From positions 1 to 64,000 of the forward strand of contig CAVXSP010000004.1 of assembly GCA_963764505.1 (NCBI GenBank): a stretch of DNA of 64,000 bases, read 5' to 3'. Position numbers and translations under genes: made by a program. This stretch comes from CAVXSP01 sp963764505 (lineage in GTDB: Bacteria; Acidobacteriota; Vicinamibacteria; Vicinamibacterales; SCN-69-37). This document shows positions 48,819 to 57,495 of this stretch, piece after piece. The notes below the pieces were generated by a model that was given only the letters and a program-made list of their open reading frames with translations, ran no database searches and was not told the DNA's origin. Within the stretch, counting starts at the first letter, position 1. Each line of letters starts with the position of its first letter.

Positions 48819-51542
48819 TCAGTTCGGCCTCTTGCCCAGCGCCAGCAGGTTGGCGGTGATCCGGACCATGCCCGGGACGCCGTACGGCAGCTGCCGGTGC
48901 ATGGCGTAGCCGAAGTAGGTCCAGGTGCCGCTGCCGTACCTGGCGGTGAGCCAGCCTCCGCTCTGCGGCGCCTGGCCTTTGTCGAAGGTCGAGATCATGG
49001 GCGTGTAGGCAGGATCCCACTTCGACCAGAACTTGGACCCGCGCTGCTCGACCCAGCCGTCGAAGTCCGCGGGTGTGATCTTGTTCGGCCAGGTGAAGGA
49101 CTGCTGAGTCGGGGCGAGGATCGTGATCGGCGAGTCCTCCTCCGACACTTCTTCGGCGCTCGGCAGCAGTTCGCCGGGGTACGGGGCGAACTGGTCGGGA
49201 ACGAACTCGAACGTGTTGTAGAGGACGATCATGTTGCCGCCCGCCTTCACGTAGTCGAGCAGCCGCTTGTTGTACGTCTTCAGATCGTCGCGAACGAGGT
49301 ACGCCCGCGTCCCGGTCACGATGGCGTCGAACGCGGACAGGTCGGCGCTCGCCAGATCGCGCTCGCCGAGAAGCGTCACCTGCGCGCCGAGCTGGCGGAG
49401 CCCGGTCGGCACCTGGTCGCCGATGCCCATCACGTAGCCCACCTTCAGGTTCGGCACCAGCTTCACGTCCACGCCGCGCACCTGCGTCGTCGACGGCTGA
49501 TACAGATAGCGGGCCTCGAGGTCCCTTGGCTCGATGAGCTCGTAGCCTTCCCGGTACGACCGGCCGTTTGCCGTCGCGACCGCGACGACATCGTGCAGCC
49601 GGGTATCGATGGCGCTGGCCGTGACGGTGAAGTGATAGGTCGTCCGCTCGCCGGGCCGCTCGAACGCGAACGGCTGCTGGGCCGGACTCGACTTCCACCC
49701 CGCGGGAAGCGTCAGCGCGACCTGGCCGCTCGTCGGGTCGGCGCCGTTGTGCACGAGCGCGACGTCCAGCTCCGCCGTGTGCGTCGGCGACGCGAGCGGG
49801 ATGACGGCCGTCGTGGGGGAGACGGTCACCCCGACGCGGGGCACGGTTCGCACCTCGCGGGTCACGTTTCCGTACGGCAGGTTCGGCTCCTGGCGCGTGA
49901 CGACCGTCGTCTTCTCGACCGGCACGCCGTTCACGCTGTAGCTCGCCACCGCGACGAGCGGCGGGGGATTGAACGGCCGGCCGAACCACGAGGGGTCCGA
50001 CAGCGTGTAGTGGTTGACCGTGAAGGCGGGTCGGGTGAAGTAGGGTTTCGTCGAAATCGGGGCGTCGTCGGCGATGTGCACCGAGAAGAAGCCGCTGACC
50101 GCCTGTCCCCGGCTCAGCACGGGAGGGCCGCTCGCTCGTCCCCCGGATCCTGGTGCCGGGACGGGGCCGAGCATCGTGCTGATCGGTTGCGCGGGCGTCG
50201 CCGTCCATCCGCTCGTCGTCTGGATCCGCACGCTGTCGCCGCTTCCCGCCAACTGAATCGGCACGCCGCCGCGATTCGCCAGCCGCACGGTCACGCCGAA
50301 CGTCTGGCCCGGGACCGGCGCCGTCATCGTGGGCGCGCCGCCGAACCCGCCGCCACGGCCTCCGCGGCCGCCGGCCGGGGGCGGATCGGCGGACGGCTGG
50401 GCGACGGCGCTGAGATCCAGTCCGAGCGCGGCGTTGATCGCGTCTTCGAACTGCTCCTCCTTGATGCGCAGCGCGAACAGCGCGTCCGGCTCGCCGGCGC
50501 TCCTGGCGATGACCTCGCGAGTCAGCCGGAGGCCGTCGGCGAGCGGCGCGACGGATGCGGACGGATCCTGGAGCGTGAACGACGAGGCCGCCCGGCCGAC
50601 CGCTGCGTCGATGCTTCCGAGCAGGGCGTCCACTCCGGTGGGCGCGGGCCGGCCGAGCTGCTCGAACAGGCCGGCATACGTCGTGTCGATGCCGTCGAAG
50701 AACGAGGTTTCCTTCTCCGGAGAGGTGACGCGCGAGGCCGTCCGCAGATAGTACGAATAGTTCGGTCCGGCTCCAGGATTGAACCGCCCGCCGTTCTGCG
50801 AGCGCTGGAAGCTCAGACCGAACGCCGCGACGTTGGCGTACGAGTCGCCGAGCCACGGGCTGTACTCGCCGGTGTCGACGCGGATCGTCCAGTTCTCGTC
50901 GGGCCGTACGCCGCCCATGTACACCTTGAACGGCGTCCACGGCCGCAGCCCTTCCGCGATCTGCTCCGGGAATTTCGTCGGGTCGCCGGCCGCCTCCGAC
51001 GCCTGCTGCGACAGGAGGCCGGCGGCCTGATGGTTGCCGTGGCCGTCGCGCGCGTTGCCCTGGAACCGCGAAATGACGACCCACGGCCGCGTCATCCGGA
51101 TGACGCGCACGACGTCCCGGAACGCGTTCTCGAGGCCCCACTTCTCCGTCGTCTCGTCCAGCCGCTTCGAGAAGCCGTAGTCGATCATCGTCGAGAACAC
51201 CTGCTGGTCCACGCCGTAGTACTGGTCGGCCGTCAGCAGCTCGTCGGTCCTGATGAGCGCGAGGCCTTCGAAGAGCTGCGGTCCGATGGCGTTGTCGCCG
51301 CTCTCGCCACGGGTCAGCGTCATCAGAATCACGCGCGCGCCGTCCCGGCGGCTGAGCAGCGCCAGCACGCCGCCGTGCTCGTCGTCGGGATGGGCCGTAC
51401 CGTGGAGCACGCTCGCCGTCGTGCGGAGCTTCTGAATCCTCTGCCAGGCGCCGGCGGCGCCGGAGTCCTGTGGGATGGATCGCGAGGACGGGGCCGCCAG
51501 CACGCTGAACGCCAGCACGGCCGTGATTCCGATGACACGCAT
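48819..51542 (-). CDS. Large exported PIG-L/LmbE-family deacetylase
   Basis: A 907-residue protein with a signal peptide (GITAVLAFSVLAAPSSRS). The N-terminal PIG-L domain (about 25-270) carries the zinc motif HPDDE (HGTAHPDDEHGG) and a later GHGNHQAAG with ligand histidines. The family de-N-acetylates GlcNAc conjugates. The middle (about 390-640) is beta-rich with a Gly-rich linker. The C-terminal section (about 660-900) resembles a class I glutamine-amidotransferase-like fold (FDAIVTGTRAYL; LLDYVKAGGNMIVLYNTFEF). GGAGG precedes the ATG by 5 nt. It ends a GntP-PIG-L transcript (32-nt gap) and may release amino sugars from surface glycans. Confidence 0.86.
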   Translation of the reverse strand: MRVIGITAVLAFSVLAAPSSRSIPQDSGAAGAWQRIQKLRTTASVLHGTAHPDDEHGGVLALLSRRDGARVILMTLTRGESGDNAIGPQLFEGLALIRTDELLTADQYYGVDQQVFSTMIDYGFSKRLDETTEKWGLENAFRDVVRVIRMTRPWVVISRFQGNARDGHGNHQAAGLLSQQASEAAGDPTKFPEQIAEGLRPWTPFKVYMGGVRPDENWTIRVDTGEYSPWLGDSYANVAAFGLSFQRSQNGGRFNPGAGPNYSYYLRTASRVTSPEKETSFFDGIDTTYAGLFEQLGRPAPTGVDALLGSIDAAVGRAASSFTLQDPSASVAPLADGLRLTREVIARSAGEPDALFALRIKEEQFEDAINAALGLDLSAVAQPSADPPPAGGRGGRGGGFGGAPTMTAPVPGQTFGVTVRLANRGGVPIQLAGSGDSVRIQTTSGWTATPAQPISTMLGPVPAPGSGGRASGPPVLSRGQAVSGFFSVHIADDAPISTKPYFTRPAFTVNHYTLSDPSWFGRPFNPPPLVAVASYSVNGVPVEKTTVVTRQEPNLPYGNVTREVRTVPRVGVTVSPTTAVIPLASPTHTAELDVALVHNGADPTSGQVALTLPAGWKSSPAQQPFAFERPGERTTYHFTVTASAIDTRLHDVVAVATANGRSYREGYELIEPRDLEARYLYQPSTTQVRGVDVKLVPNLKVGYVMGIGDQVPTGLRQLGAQVTLLGERDLASADLSAFDAIVTGTRAYLVRDDLKTYNKRLLDYVKAGGNMIVLYNTFEFVPDQFAPYPGELLPSAEEVSEEDSPITILAPTQQSFTWPNKITPADFDGWVEQRGSKFWSKWDPAYTPMISTFDKGQAPQSGGWLTARYGSGTWTYFGYAMHRQLPYGVPGMVRITANLLALGKRPN

Positions 51543-51573
51543 CTCAGCCTCCTGCGACTTCGCCTGCACTCGG

Positions 51574-53037
51574 TCACCGCATCGGCAGCACGTGCGACGC
51601 GATGAGCACCTCGACGAGGCCGGCGACCGAAATGAAGGTCGTCAGGACGGTCCACGTCTTCAGCGTCTCGCGCTCGGTGAACCCCGACAGGCGTCCGACC
51701 ACCCAGAAGCCGCTGTCGTTCATCCACGATGCGATCATCGAACCGAAGCCGATCGCCAGAAACAGATAGATCGGGTGGAAGGGCAGCGCAGCGCCGTTGC
51801 CGACGATGGCCGCCATCAGACCGACGCCGGTGATCATCGCGACCGTTGCGGATCCCTGGGCCAGCCGGATCACCGCCGTGACGCCCCAGGCGAGCAGGAC
51901 GTAGTCGACGTCGTGTCCCTTCGCGAGGGTGCTGATGACGTCGCCGACACCCGAGTTGCGGATCATGGCTCCGAACGCGCCGCCGGCCGCCGTGATCAGG
52001 ATGATCACACCGGCCATCTCGAGCGGCGGGGCCATCGCCTCGCCGAGCTGGCGGATCCCGAGGCCCTTCTGTCGCGCGAGCACGGCGAGCGCGATCGCGG
52101 TCCCGATGAGCATCGCGACGTTCCGGTTCCCGACGAAGTCGGCGACGGCCTTGATCCGCCCGAAGCTCGGCGTCCCGCCAAGCGCCGCGACCACGGCCGG
52201 GAGGCTCGTCTGGCTCATGGCCAGGAACGACGCGCTGGCGATCAGGAACACCGGCAGCAGCACGGGGAGAATGGCCACGCCGAACGCCGGGAGCGCCGTC
52301 GCGGGCTGCTCGATCAGCTCGTGCAGCTCGCGTGACGGGGCGCCGGGCGTCTCGCGCACCGGCACGGGCACGCGCCGGTTCAGCCAGCGCGCCAGCCAGA
52401 GCACCCCGATGGCCGGCAGCACGCCGGCAATCAGTCCTGCGGCCATCGACGCGCCGAGATCGACGCCCGCCGGCCGCAGGGCCTCGGCCACGAGGAGCGG
52501 TCCCGGCGTCGGCGCGACGAGCGAGTGTGTCAGGACGCCCCCGCCGCACATCGCCATCACGTACAGCATGTAGTTCTTGCCGGTCCGGAGGCCGAGCGCG
52601 CGCGCCAGCGGCACGAGCAGAAAGAACACCGTGTCGAAGAAGACCGGGATCGACAGCAGGAACCCGCTCGCGAGCAGCGCCAGCGCCGCGCGCGATTCGC
52701 CGAGCACGGACATGAATCGCCGCACGATGCTGTCTGCGGCGCCGCTGTCGAGCATGCACTGGCCGATGATGGCGGCGAGCACGATGATGAACGCGATATT
52801 GCCGGCAGCCGTCCCGAACTCCCGCATCGGCAGCTCGACCGCCTGGACCCAGGCGTTCGCCGGCGGGACGCCGGGCAGGTGCGCGGACATGAGACCCACG
52901 AGAATCGCCGCCAGCATCAGGACGATGAACGCGTGCAGACGCAGGAGCGCGATCGCCACGACGACGAACGCCACGTTGACGGCGAGCACCACGAGCGGCC
53001 AGTACGAGACGACTCCGGCTTGGGCGGCGGCCTCCAC
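51574..53037 (-). CDS. GntP-family gluconate:H+ symporter
   Basis: A 487-residue, about 13-helix permease. GntP landmarks include FGTAAGNIAFIIVLAAIIGQCMLDSGAAD, SIPVFFDTVFFLLVPLARAL, APTPGPLLVAEAL, RLAQGSATVAMITG and MNDSGFWVV. Members import gluconate or related sugar acids. The periplasmic GMC and PQQ dehydrogenases elsewhere in the window could supply such acids. Co-directional with, and upstream of, the PIG-L gene. Confidence 0.9.
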   Translation of the reverse strand: MEAAAQAGVVSYWPLVVLAVNVAFVVVAIALLRLHAFIVLMLAAILVGLMSAHLPGVPPANAWVQAVELPMREFGTAAGNIAFIIVLAAIIGQCMLDSGAADSIVRRFMSVLGESRAALALLASGFLLSIPVFFDTVFFLLVPLARALGLRTGKNYMLYVMAMCGGGVLTHSLVAPTPGPLLVAEALRPAGVDLGASMAAGLIAGVLPAIGVLWLARWLNRRVPVPVRETPGAPSRELHELIEQPATALPAFGVAILPVLLPVFLIASASFLAMSQTSLPAVVAALGGTPSFGRIKAVADFVGNRNVAMLIGTAIALAVLARQKGLGIRQLGEAMAPPLEMAGVIILITAAGGAFGAMIRNSGVGDVISTLAKGHDVDYVLLAWGVTAVIRLAQGSATVAMITGVGLMAAIVGNGAALPFHPIYLFLAIGFGSMIASWMNDSGFWVVGRLSGFTERETLKTWTVLTTFISVAGLVEVLIASHVLPMR

Positions 53038-53161
53038 GCGTCAGGACCTCCTTGGCTGTCTGCCGAACCTTACACGAGATTGCCCGGAATCGCTCGACGT
53101 CCCGCCGTGGTACAGCTCTTGCGACGCTTTCGGGAGGAACTCGGACTCCGAGACGATTCGC

Positions 53162-53554
53162 ATGAGCACGCCATCCCCTCGCGAACTTCGCCGCGGCCGG
53201 CGCCTCGACGTCGGCAAGCTGGTCGCCGGTCAGCTCGTCGGGTCCGGCGCGCCAATCAAGATTCGCGACATCGGGTTCGGCGGATTCGCGATGGAGACGG
53301 CGTTTCGTGTCCGGGTCGGCGCCGTCCACGAGTTCCGGTTCACGTCGACCGACGGCTCGTCGTTCATGCTGAAAGCACAGGTCGTCCATTGCCGCCAGTC
53401 CGGGCGGCGCCTTGGACCCGTGTCCTATCGGAGCGGCCTGGAGTTCATCGAGGCGCAGACGCCCGACGCTCAGCGCGCGATCGACCTGCTCAGCGAAAAG
53501 GTCAACTGGATTCTGTCCTTCTACCACGACGGGCCGGCAGCAGCGGGCCGCTGA
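53162..53554 (+). CDS. PilZ-domain protein
   Basis: A 130-residue single-domain PilZ-like protein. The c-di-GMP motifs are partly degenerate: an Arg-rich RRGRRLDV for RxxxR, then IRDIGFGGFAME for [D/N]-x-S-x-x-G, with Gly in place of Ser. Weak or lost cyclic di-GMP binding is therefore possible. It precedes the giant coiled-coil/pseudo-kinase gene on the same strand by 141 nt and probably acts with it. Confidence 0.75.
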   Translation: MSTPSPRELRRGRRLDVGKLVAGQLVGSGAPIKIRDIGFGGFAMETAFRVRVGAVHEFRFTSTDGSSFMLKAQVVHCRQSGRRLGPVSYRSGLEFIEAQTPDAQRAIDLLSEKVNWILSFYHDGPAAAGR

Positions 53555-53695
53555 CGGTTTCGACGCCCTACGAATCACCGTCGTCCATTTCTGTAATGTC
53601 GCTGCCAATCCTGAAGGCGACCGGCCTGCGGTTGGCGCGCCGCGGAGCCGTCCGTGTGCGGCACACCTCTTGCCACCGCCTCTAGGACCAGAGTC

Positions 53696-56600
53696 ATGGC
53701 CGGTTCACCATCGATCAGGCAGCCCCACGGCCCGGAGGAGCAGAAGGAATCCGACGGTGTGTCTGCGCCGTCCGCGGCCGTCGACGGCGCGGCCAGCACG
53801 ACGGCCCGGAAAGCGCTCAGCGGCTTGCGCAAGCTCCAACTCGCGTTCACCGACCCGCAGGTCCGGCGCGTGCGCAGCGCTGAGGAGCTCTCGGCCGCCG
53901 AGGCCCGCGAGCGTCTCGCGGATCGGTTGCGGCAGGTGGAAGTCGCGGCAGCCAGACTCGAAGACGAGCTGCGCGAGGGGAACGGCGCAGCACGGCCGCC
54001 CGAGCCTGAGGTCTCCGAGGTGCCGTTCCGCGCGCCCGAGAAGAACTCGGAGGAGTCGTTGGAGGCACTTCAGTTCGCCGACGTGCTCAACGAGTTGAGC
54101 CGCTCCCAGACGCAGTTGCGTGAGGCAATCGAGGGGCACGCGGCCGAGCGGGCGGCATGGCAGTCGGCGCGCCGCGAGCTCGAGGGGCAGGTGAAAGCCG
54201 CGGCCGCGGAGACACGAACGCGGCTGGAGCTCGAGGACGCGCTGCACGACGTGCGCGCGCACCTGCGGCAGAAGATTGACGCGCACGCGGCGGACATGCG
54301 GGCGCGGCTGGACGAGCTGAACGCGGCGATCGACGAGCGCGCGGCGCTCGAGTCGACACTTTCGACGCTGCAGGCGCACTCGGCGCAGGCGCTCGCCGCC
54401 CAGGCCGCCGAGCGCGCGGCGTGGGAGACGACTCGCGAGGAGCTCAAGGCGTCGCTCGACCTGGCCTGGGCCGAGCACCGGCAGGCGCTGGACGCACACG
54501 CCGCGGAGCGGACCGCCTGGACCGACCAGCGCGAGCAGCGCGACGTGGCGCTGAGCGCGGCGCGCGCCGAGCTCTCCACGCTCACCGAAGCGCATGGCGC
54601 GGCCATGCGGGAGGCGCTCGACGCGAACGCCCGGCTCGAAGCGGCGCTCTGCGAGCGCGACACGGCACGCCAGGGGCTCGTGGACGAGCACGAGGCCGCC
54701 CGCCGGGCCTGGAGCATCGCGCGCGCCGGGCTGGAGAGTCAGGTCGCCCGGATCGAGGGGCTGGAAGACGCCCGCAGGGCTGTCGAGGTCGGCCTGGCGG
54801 AGTCCGAGCACGCGTTGCGCCAGGCGACGGAGCGGCAGGCGCAGGAGCGCGCCGAATGGGCACTCCGCGCGCAGGATCTCGAGCTCGCTCTCGAGGACAG
54901 CGACATCAAACTGAAGCAGGCGGCCGACTCGTTCGAGGCGGAGCGCGCCGCGTGGGAGGCAGCGCGAGACCAGAGTCAGGCAGAGGCCGCCCGTGCCGCC
55001 GAGGCGCATGGTGCCGCGATGCGGGAGGCGCTCGACGCGAACGCCCGCCTCGAAGCCGCCCTCTGCGAGCGCGACACGAACCGGCAACAGCTCGTGGACG
55101 AACTGGAGGCCGCCCGCAACGGCTGGAACGTCGCGCGCGCCGAGTTGGACGCCAAGGCCGGCAGGCTCCAGGCGCTCGAAGAGGCCCGCACGGAGCTTCA
55201 GGCCACGCTGGACGAGGCGCATCGCGCGCTCCGCGAGGCCGCCGATCGGCGGGTCAGTGAGCAGGTCGAGGCCGCCGCCGCGATGCGGGAGGCGCTCGAC
55301 GCGAACGCCCGCCTCGAAGCCGCCCTCTGCGAGCGCGACACGAACCGGCAACAGCTCGTGGACGAACTGGAGGCCGCCCGCAACGGCTGGAACGTCGCGC
55401 GCGGCGAGTTGGACGCCGGGGCCGGCAGGCTCCAGGCGCTCGAAGAGGCCCGCGCGGAGCTTCACGCCACGCTGGACGAGGCGCATCGCGCGCTCCGCGA
55501 GGCCGCCGATCGGCGGGTCAGCGAGCAGGTCGAGGCCGCCGCCCGCGCCCGGCAGCTCGAGACCGCCCTCGAGGACAGCCAGAGCGCGCTGACACAGACG
55601 ATCGACTCGCACGCGGAGGAACGCGCCGCCTGGGATGCCGCGCGCGGGCAGGTTCAGGCGGAGGCCGGCCGGATCGCCGAGGCGCTCGCGCAGGCAACCG
55701 CACGGCACGAAGCGGAGCTGCAGGAGGCGGTGAGCGCGAAGGCTTCGCTGGAGGCTGCGCTGGCCAGCGCTCGGGCCGAACTCGCGAGCGCGGTCGACGC
55801 GCACGGCGCGGAGCGGACGGCGAACGAACGCGCACTCCAGGCGGCGCTCGAGGCGAAGCGCCCGCTCGAAACGGCGCTGGAGGAGGGCGAGCGCGAACGG
55901 CAGCGCCTGCTCGACGACCATGAGGCCGCGCGGGCGGCCTGGACCGCTACGCGGGAACAACTCGACGCGCAGGCCAGACGTCTGTCCGCGACGGAAAGAG
56001 CCCGCGCGGAGTTGAAGGCCGCGCTCGCCGACTCGAAGAGCGCGCTGCGACAGGCCGCCGCCGAGCGCGCCGAGGAGCGCGCGACGCTGGCCGAGCGGGC
56101 CCGTCTTCTCGAGGCCGCCCTCGAGACCGCGGAGGCGAGGCTCGCCGCGTCCGCGAGCGCGCTGTCCGCGCACGAAGCCGATCTCGGCGCCGTCAGGGCG
56201 CAGCTGCTCGAGGGCGCCAGCGCGCGCGCGGCGATGGCGGGGGAGCTCGACGGCGCGCGCGCCGACCTGAGCCGGGCCGCCGCGGCGCAGGCATGCGAGC
56301 GCGAGTCCTGGGAAGCGGCGCGCAAGCAGCTCGAGGCGGATCTCAATCGCCTCCGGGCGGACCTGGCGGCGGCCGCCGAGGCTCAGGCCGCCGAGCTCCA
56401 GGCGCGGACGACCGAACGTCTGGAGATGGCAGACGCGCGGTCGAGCTTCCAGGCGGAGCTGGGCGAAGCGCAGATGATGCATCAGAAGGCGCTGGAGGCT
56501 CACGCGTCCGAGCGCGCCACGTGGAACGCGACCCGCCGCGAGCTCGAAGCCCGCCTGCGTCACGGCCAGACGATCGAACAGGATCGTGCGCATCTGCAGC

Positions 56601-57445
56601 AGGCGCTCGAGGCGTCGCGCACCCGGTACGCCGACCTGGTGTCGGCGCACGCCGCGCTCGAAGCGCAGCTGGCCGAGACCACCGCCACGCTCCAGCAGCT
56701 CGCGGTCGAGTCGGACGACTTCCGCCGCAAGGTGGAAGCCGAGTTCCACGGCGACATTCGCGCGGAGCTCGAGCAGCGGCTGAACGACGCGCGGCGCCTC
56801 GAGGAAGTGGGCCGGCTCGCGGGCGCCATGGCGCCCGACCTCAAGGGACTCGTCGCGTCGATCGACCGGCGAAGCTCCGATCTCACGAGCGCGCTCGACG
56901 CATCGGACCCATGTCAGGCGTCGGCCCGGGAGATCGTCGCGTTGTCCGAGCGCGCGGCCGTGCTGCTCCGACAGCTCCTGACGTTCAGCGAGAAGCAGTC
57001 GAAAGCGCTGGAGCCCCTGGACGTGGACGCCGCCGTGCGGCGCGTCGAGCCCGTGCTCCGGCAGATGGCGGGCACGGACATCGACCTGCGCTTCGAACTC
57101 GGCGAGCCGGGCACGATCAGCGCGAGCGCGGACGATGTCGAGCACCTCGTGACCGCCCTGGTCTTCTCCGGCCGCGACCTCCTTCCGGTGGGAGGGTCGC
57201 TCACCGTGCAGACCCGCCGGACCGACGCCGACCCGGCGAGACCCGAACCAGCCGACGGTCGGGCGGGCGGTCACTGCCTGCTGATCGTCAGAGCGTCGGG
57301 CTACGGCGTTCATCCCCCGCAGGCCTCTTCGGCGCTCGAGCTCATCGTCCAGCGCTGCGGCGGAGACCTCTATTTCGACGGGACGGTCGACCAGGGCGCC
57401 TTCTTCCAGGTGCGCTTTCCGGTGACGCGGGTCGACGGCGCGTAG
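53696..57445 (+). CDS. 1249-residue coiled-coil protein with degenerate histidine-kinase C-terminus
   Basis: After a polar N-terminus (about 1-100), residues about 130-1030 form a near-continuous Ala/Glu/Arg heptad coiled coil built of repeated units (HAAERAAW, EARAELxAxLxEA). From about residue 1033 the sequence follows hybrid histidine kinases: RLEEVGRLAGAMAPDLKGL aligns with the phospho-acceptor helix, but the histidine is proline (near residue 1046). LLRQLLTFSEKQ, VEPVLRQMAG, TALVFSGRDLLPVGGSLTVQT and CGGDLYFDGTVDQGAFFQVRFPV track the ATPase domain, with the N-box Asn, the G1-box Asp and the G2 box missing. It should be catalytically dead: a scaffold or pseudokinase. No membrane segment. 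Confidence 0.82.
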   Translation: MAGSPSIRQPHGPEEQKESDGVSAPSAAVDGAASTTARKALSGLRKLQLAFTDPQVRRVRSAEELSAAEARERLADRLRQVEVAAARLEDELREGNGAARPPEPEVSEVPFRAPEKNSEESLEALQFADVLNELSRSQTQLREAIEGHAAERAAWQSARRELEGQVKAAAAETRTRLELEDALHDVRAHLRQKIDAHAADMRARLDELNAAIDERAALESTLSTLQAHSAQALAAQAAERAAWETTREELKASLDLAWAEHRQALDAHAAERTAWTDQREQRDVALSAARAELSTLTEAHGAAMREALDANARLEAALCERDTARQGLVDEHEAARRAWSIARAGLESQVARIEGLEDARRAVEVGLAESEHALRQATERQAQERAEWALRAQDLELALEDSDIKLKQAADSFEAERAAWEAARDQSQAEAARAAEAHGAAMREALDANARLEAALCERDTNRQQLVDELEAARNGWNVARAELDAKAGRLQALEEARTELQATLDEAHRALREAADRRVSEQVEAAAAMREALDANARLEAALCERDTNRQQLVDELEAARNGWNVARGELDAGAGRLQALEEARAELHATLDEAHRALREAADRRVSEQVEAAARARQLETALEDSQSALTQTIDSHAEERAAWDAARGQVQAEAGRIAEALAQATARHEAELQEAVSAKASLEAALASARAELASAVDAHGAERTANERALQAALEAKRPLETALEEGERERQRLLDDHEAARAAWTATREQLDAQARRLSATERARAELKAALADSKSALRQAAAERAEERATLAERARLLEAALETAEARLAASASALSAHEADLGAVRAQLLEGASARAAMAGELDGARADLSRAAAAQACERESWEAARKQLEADLNRLRADLAAAAEAQAAELQARTTERLEMADARSSFQAELGEAQMMHQKALEAHASERATWNATRRELEARLRHGQTIEQDRAHLQQALEASRTRYADLVSAHAALEAQLAETTATLQQLAVESDDFRRKVEAEFHGDIRAELEQRLNDARRLEEVGRLAGAMAPDLKGLVASIDRRSSDLTSALDASDPCQASAREIVALSERAAVLLRQLLTFSEKQSKALEPLDVDAAVRRVEPVLRQMAGTDIDLRFELGEPGTISASADDVEHLVTALVFSGRDLLPVGGSLTVQTRRTDADPARPEPADGRAGGHCLLIVRASGYGVHPPQASSALELIVQRCGGDLYFDGTVDQGAFFQVRFPVTRVDGA
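55013..55540 (+). repeat. 264-bp tandem duplication inside the coiled-coil gene
   Basis: Two adjacent in-frame copies (from 55013 and 55277) encode 88 residues each (AAMREALDANARLEA ... DRRVSEQVEAA) and differ at only a few codons. The start of a third, diverged copy is at about 54599. Because 88 is not a multiple of 7, duplication shifts the heptad phase by four residues. Confidence 0.9.
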
Positions 57446-57495
57446 CACCCCGCTTCGGCCTCTCCCCGGGCCAGCCGCCCTGCTAGACTCTGCGC

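Noticed and set aside
53705..57448. A 1247-codon minus-strand open frame opposite the coiled-coil gene
   Set aside because: It mirrors the repetitive Ala/Glu/Arg codons of the real gene and has no ribosome site or known motif.
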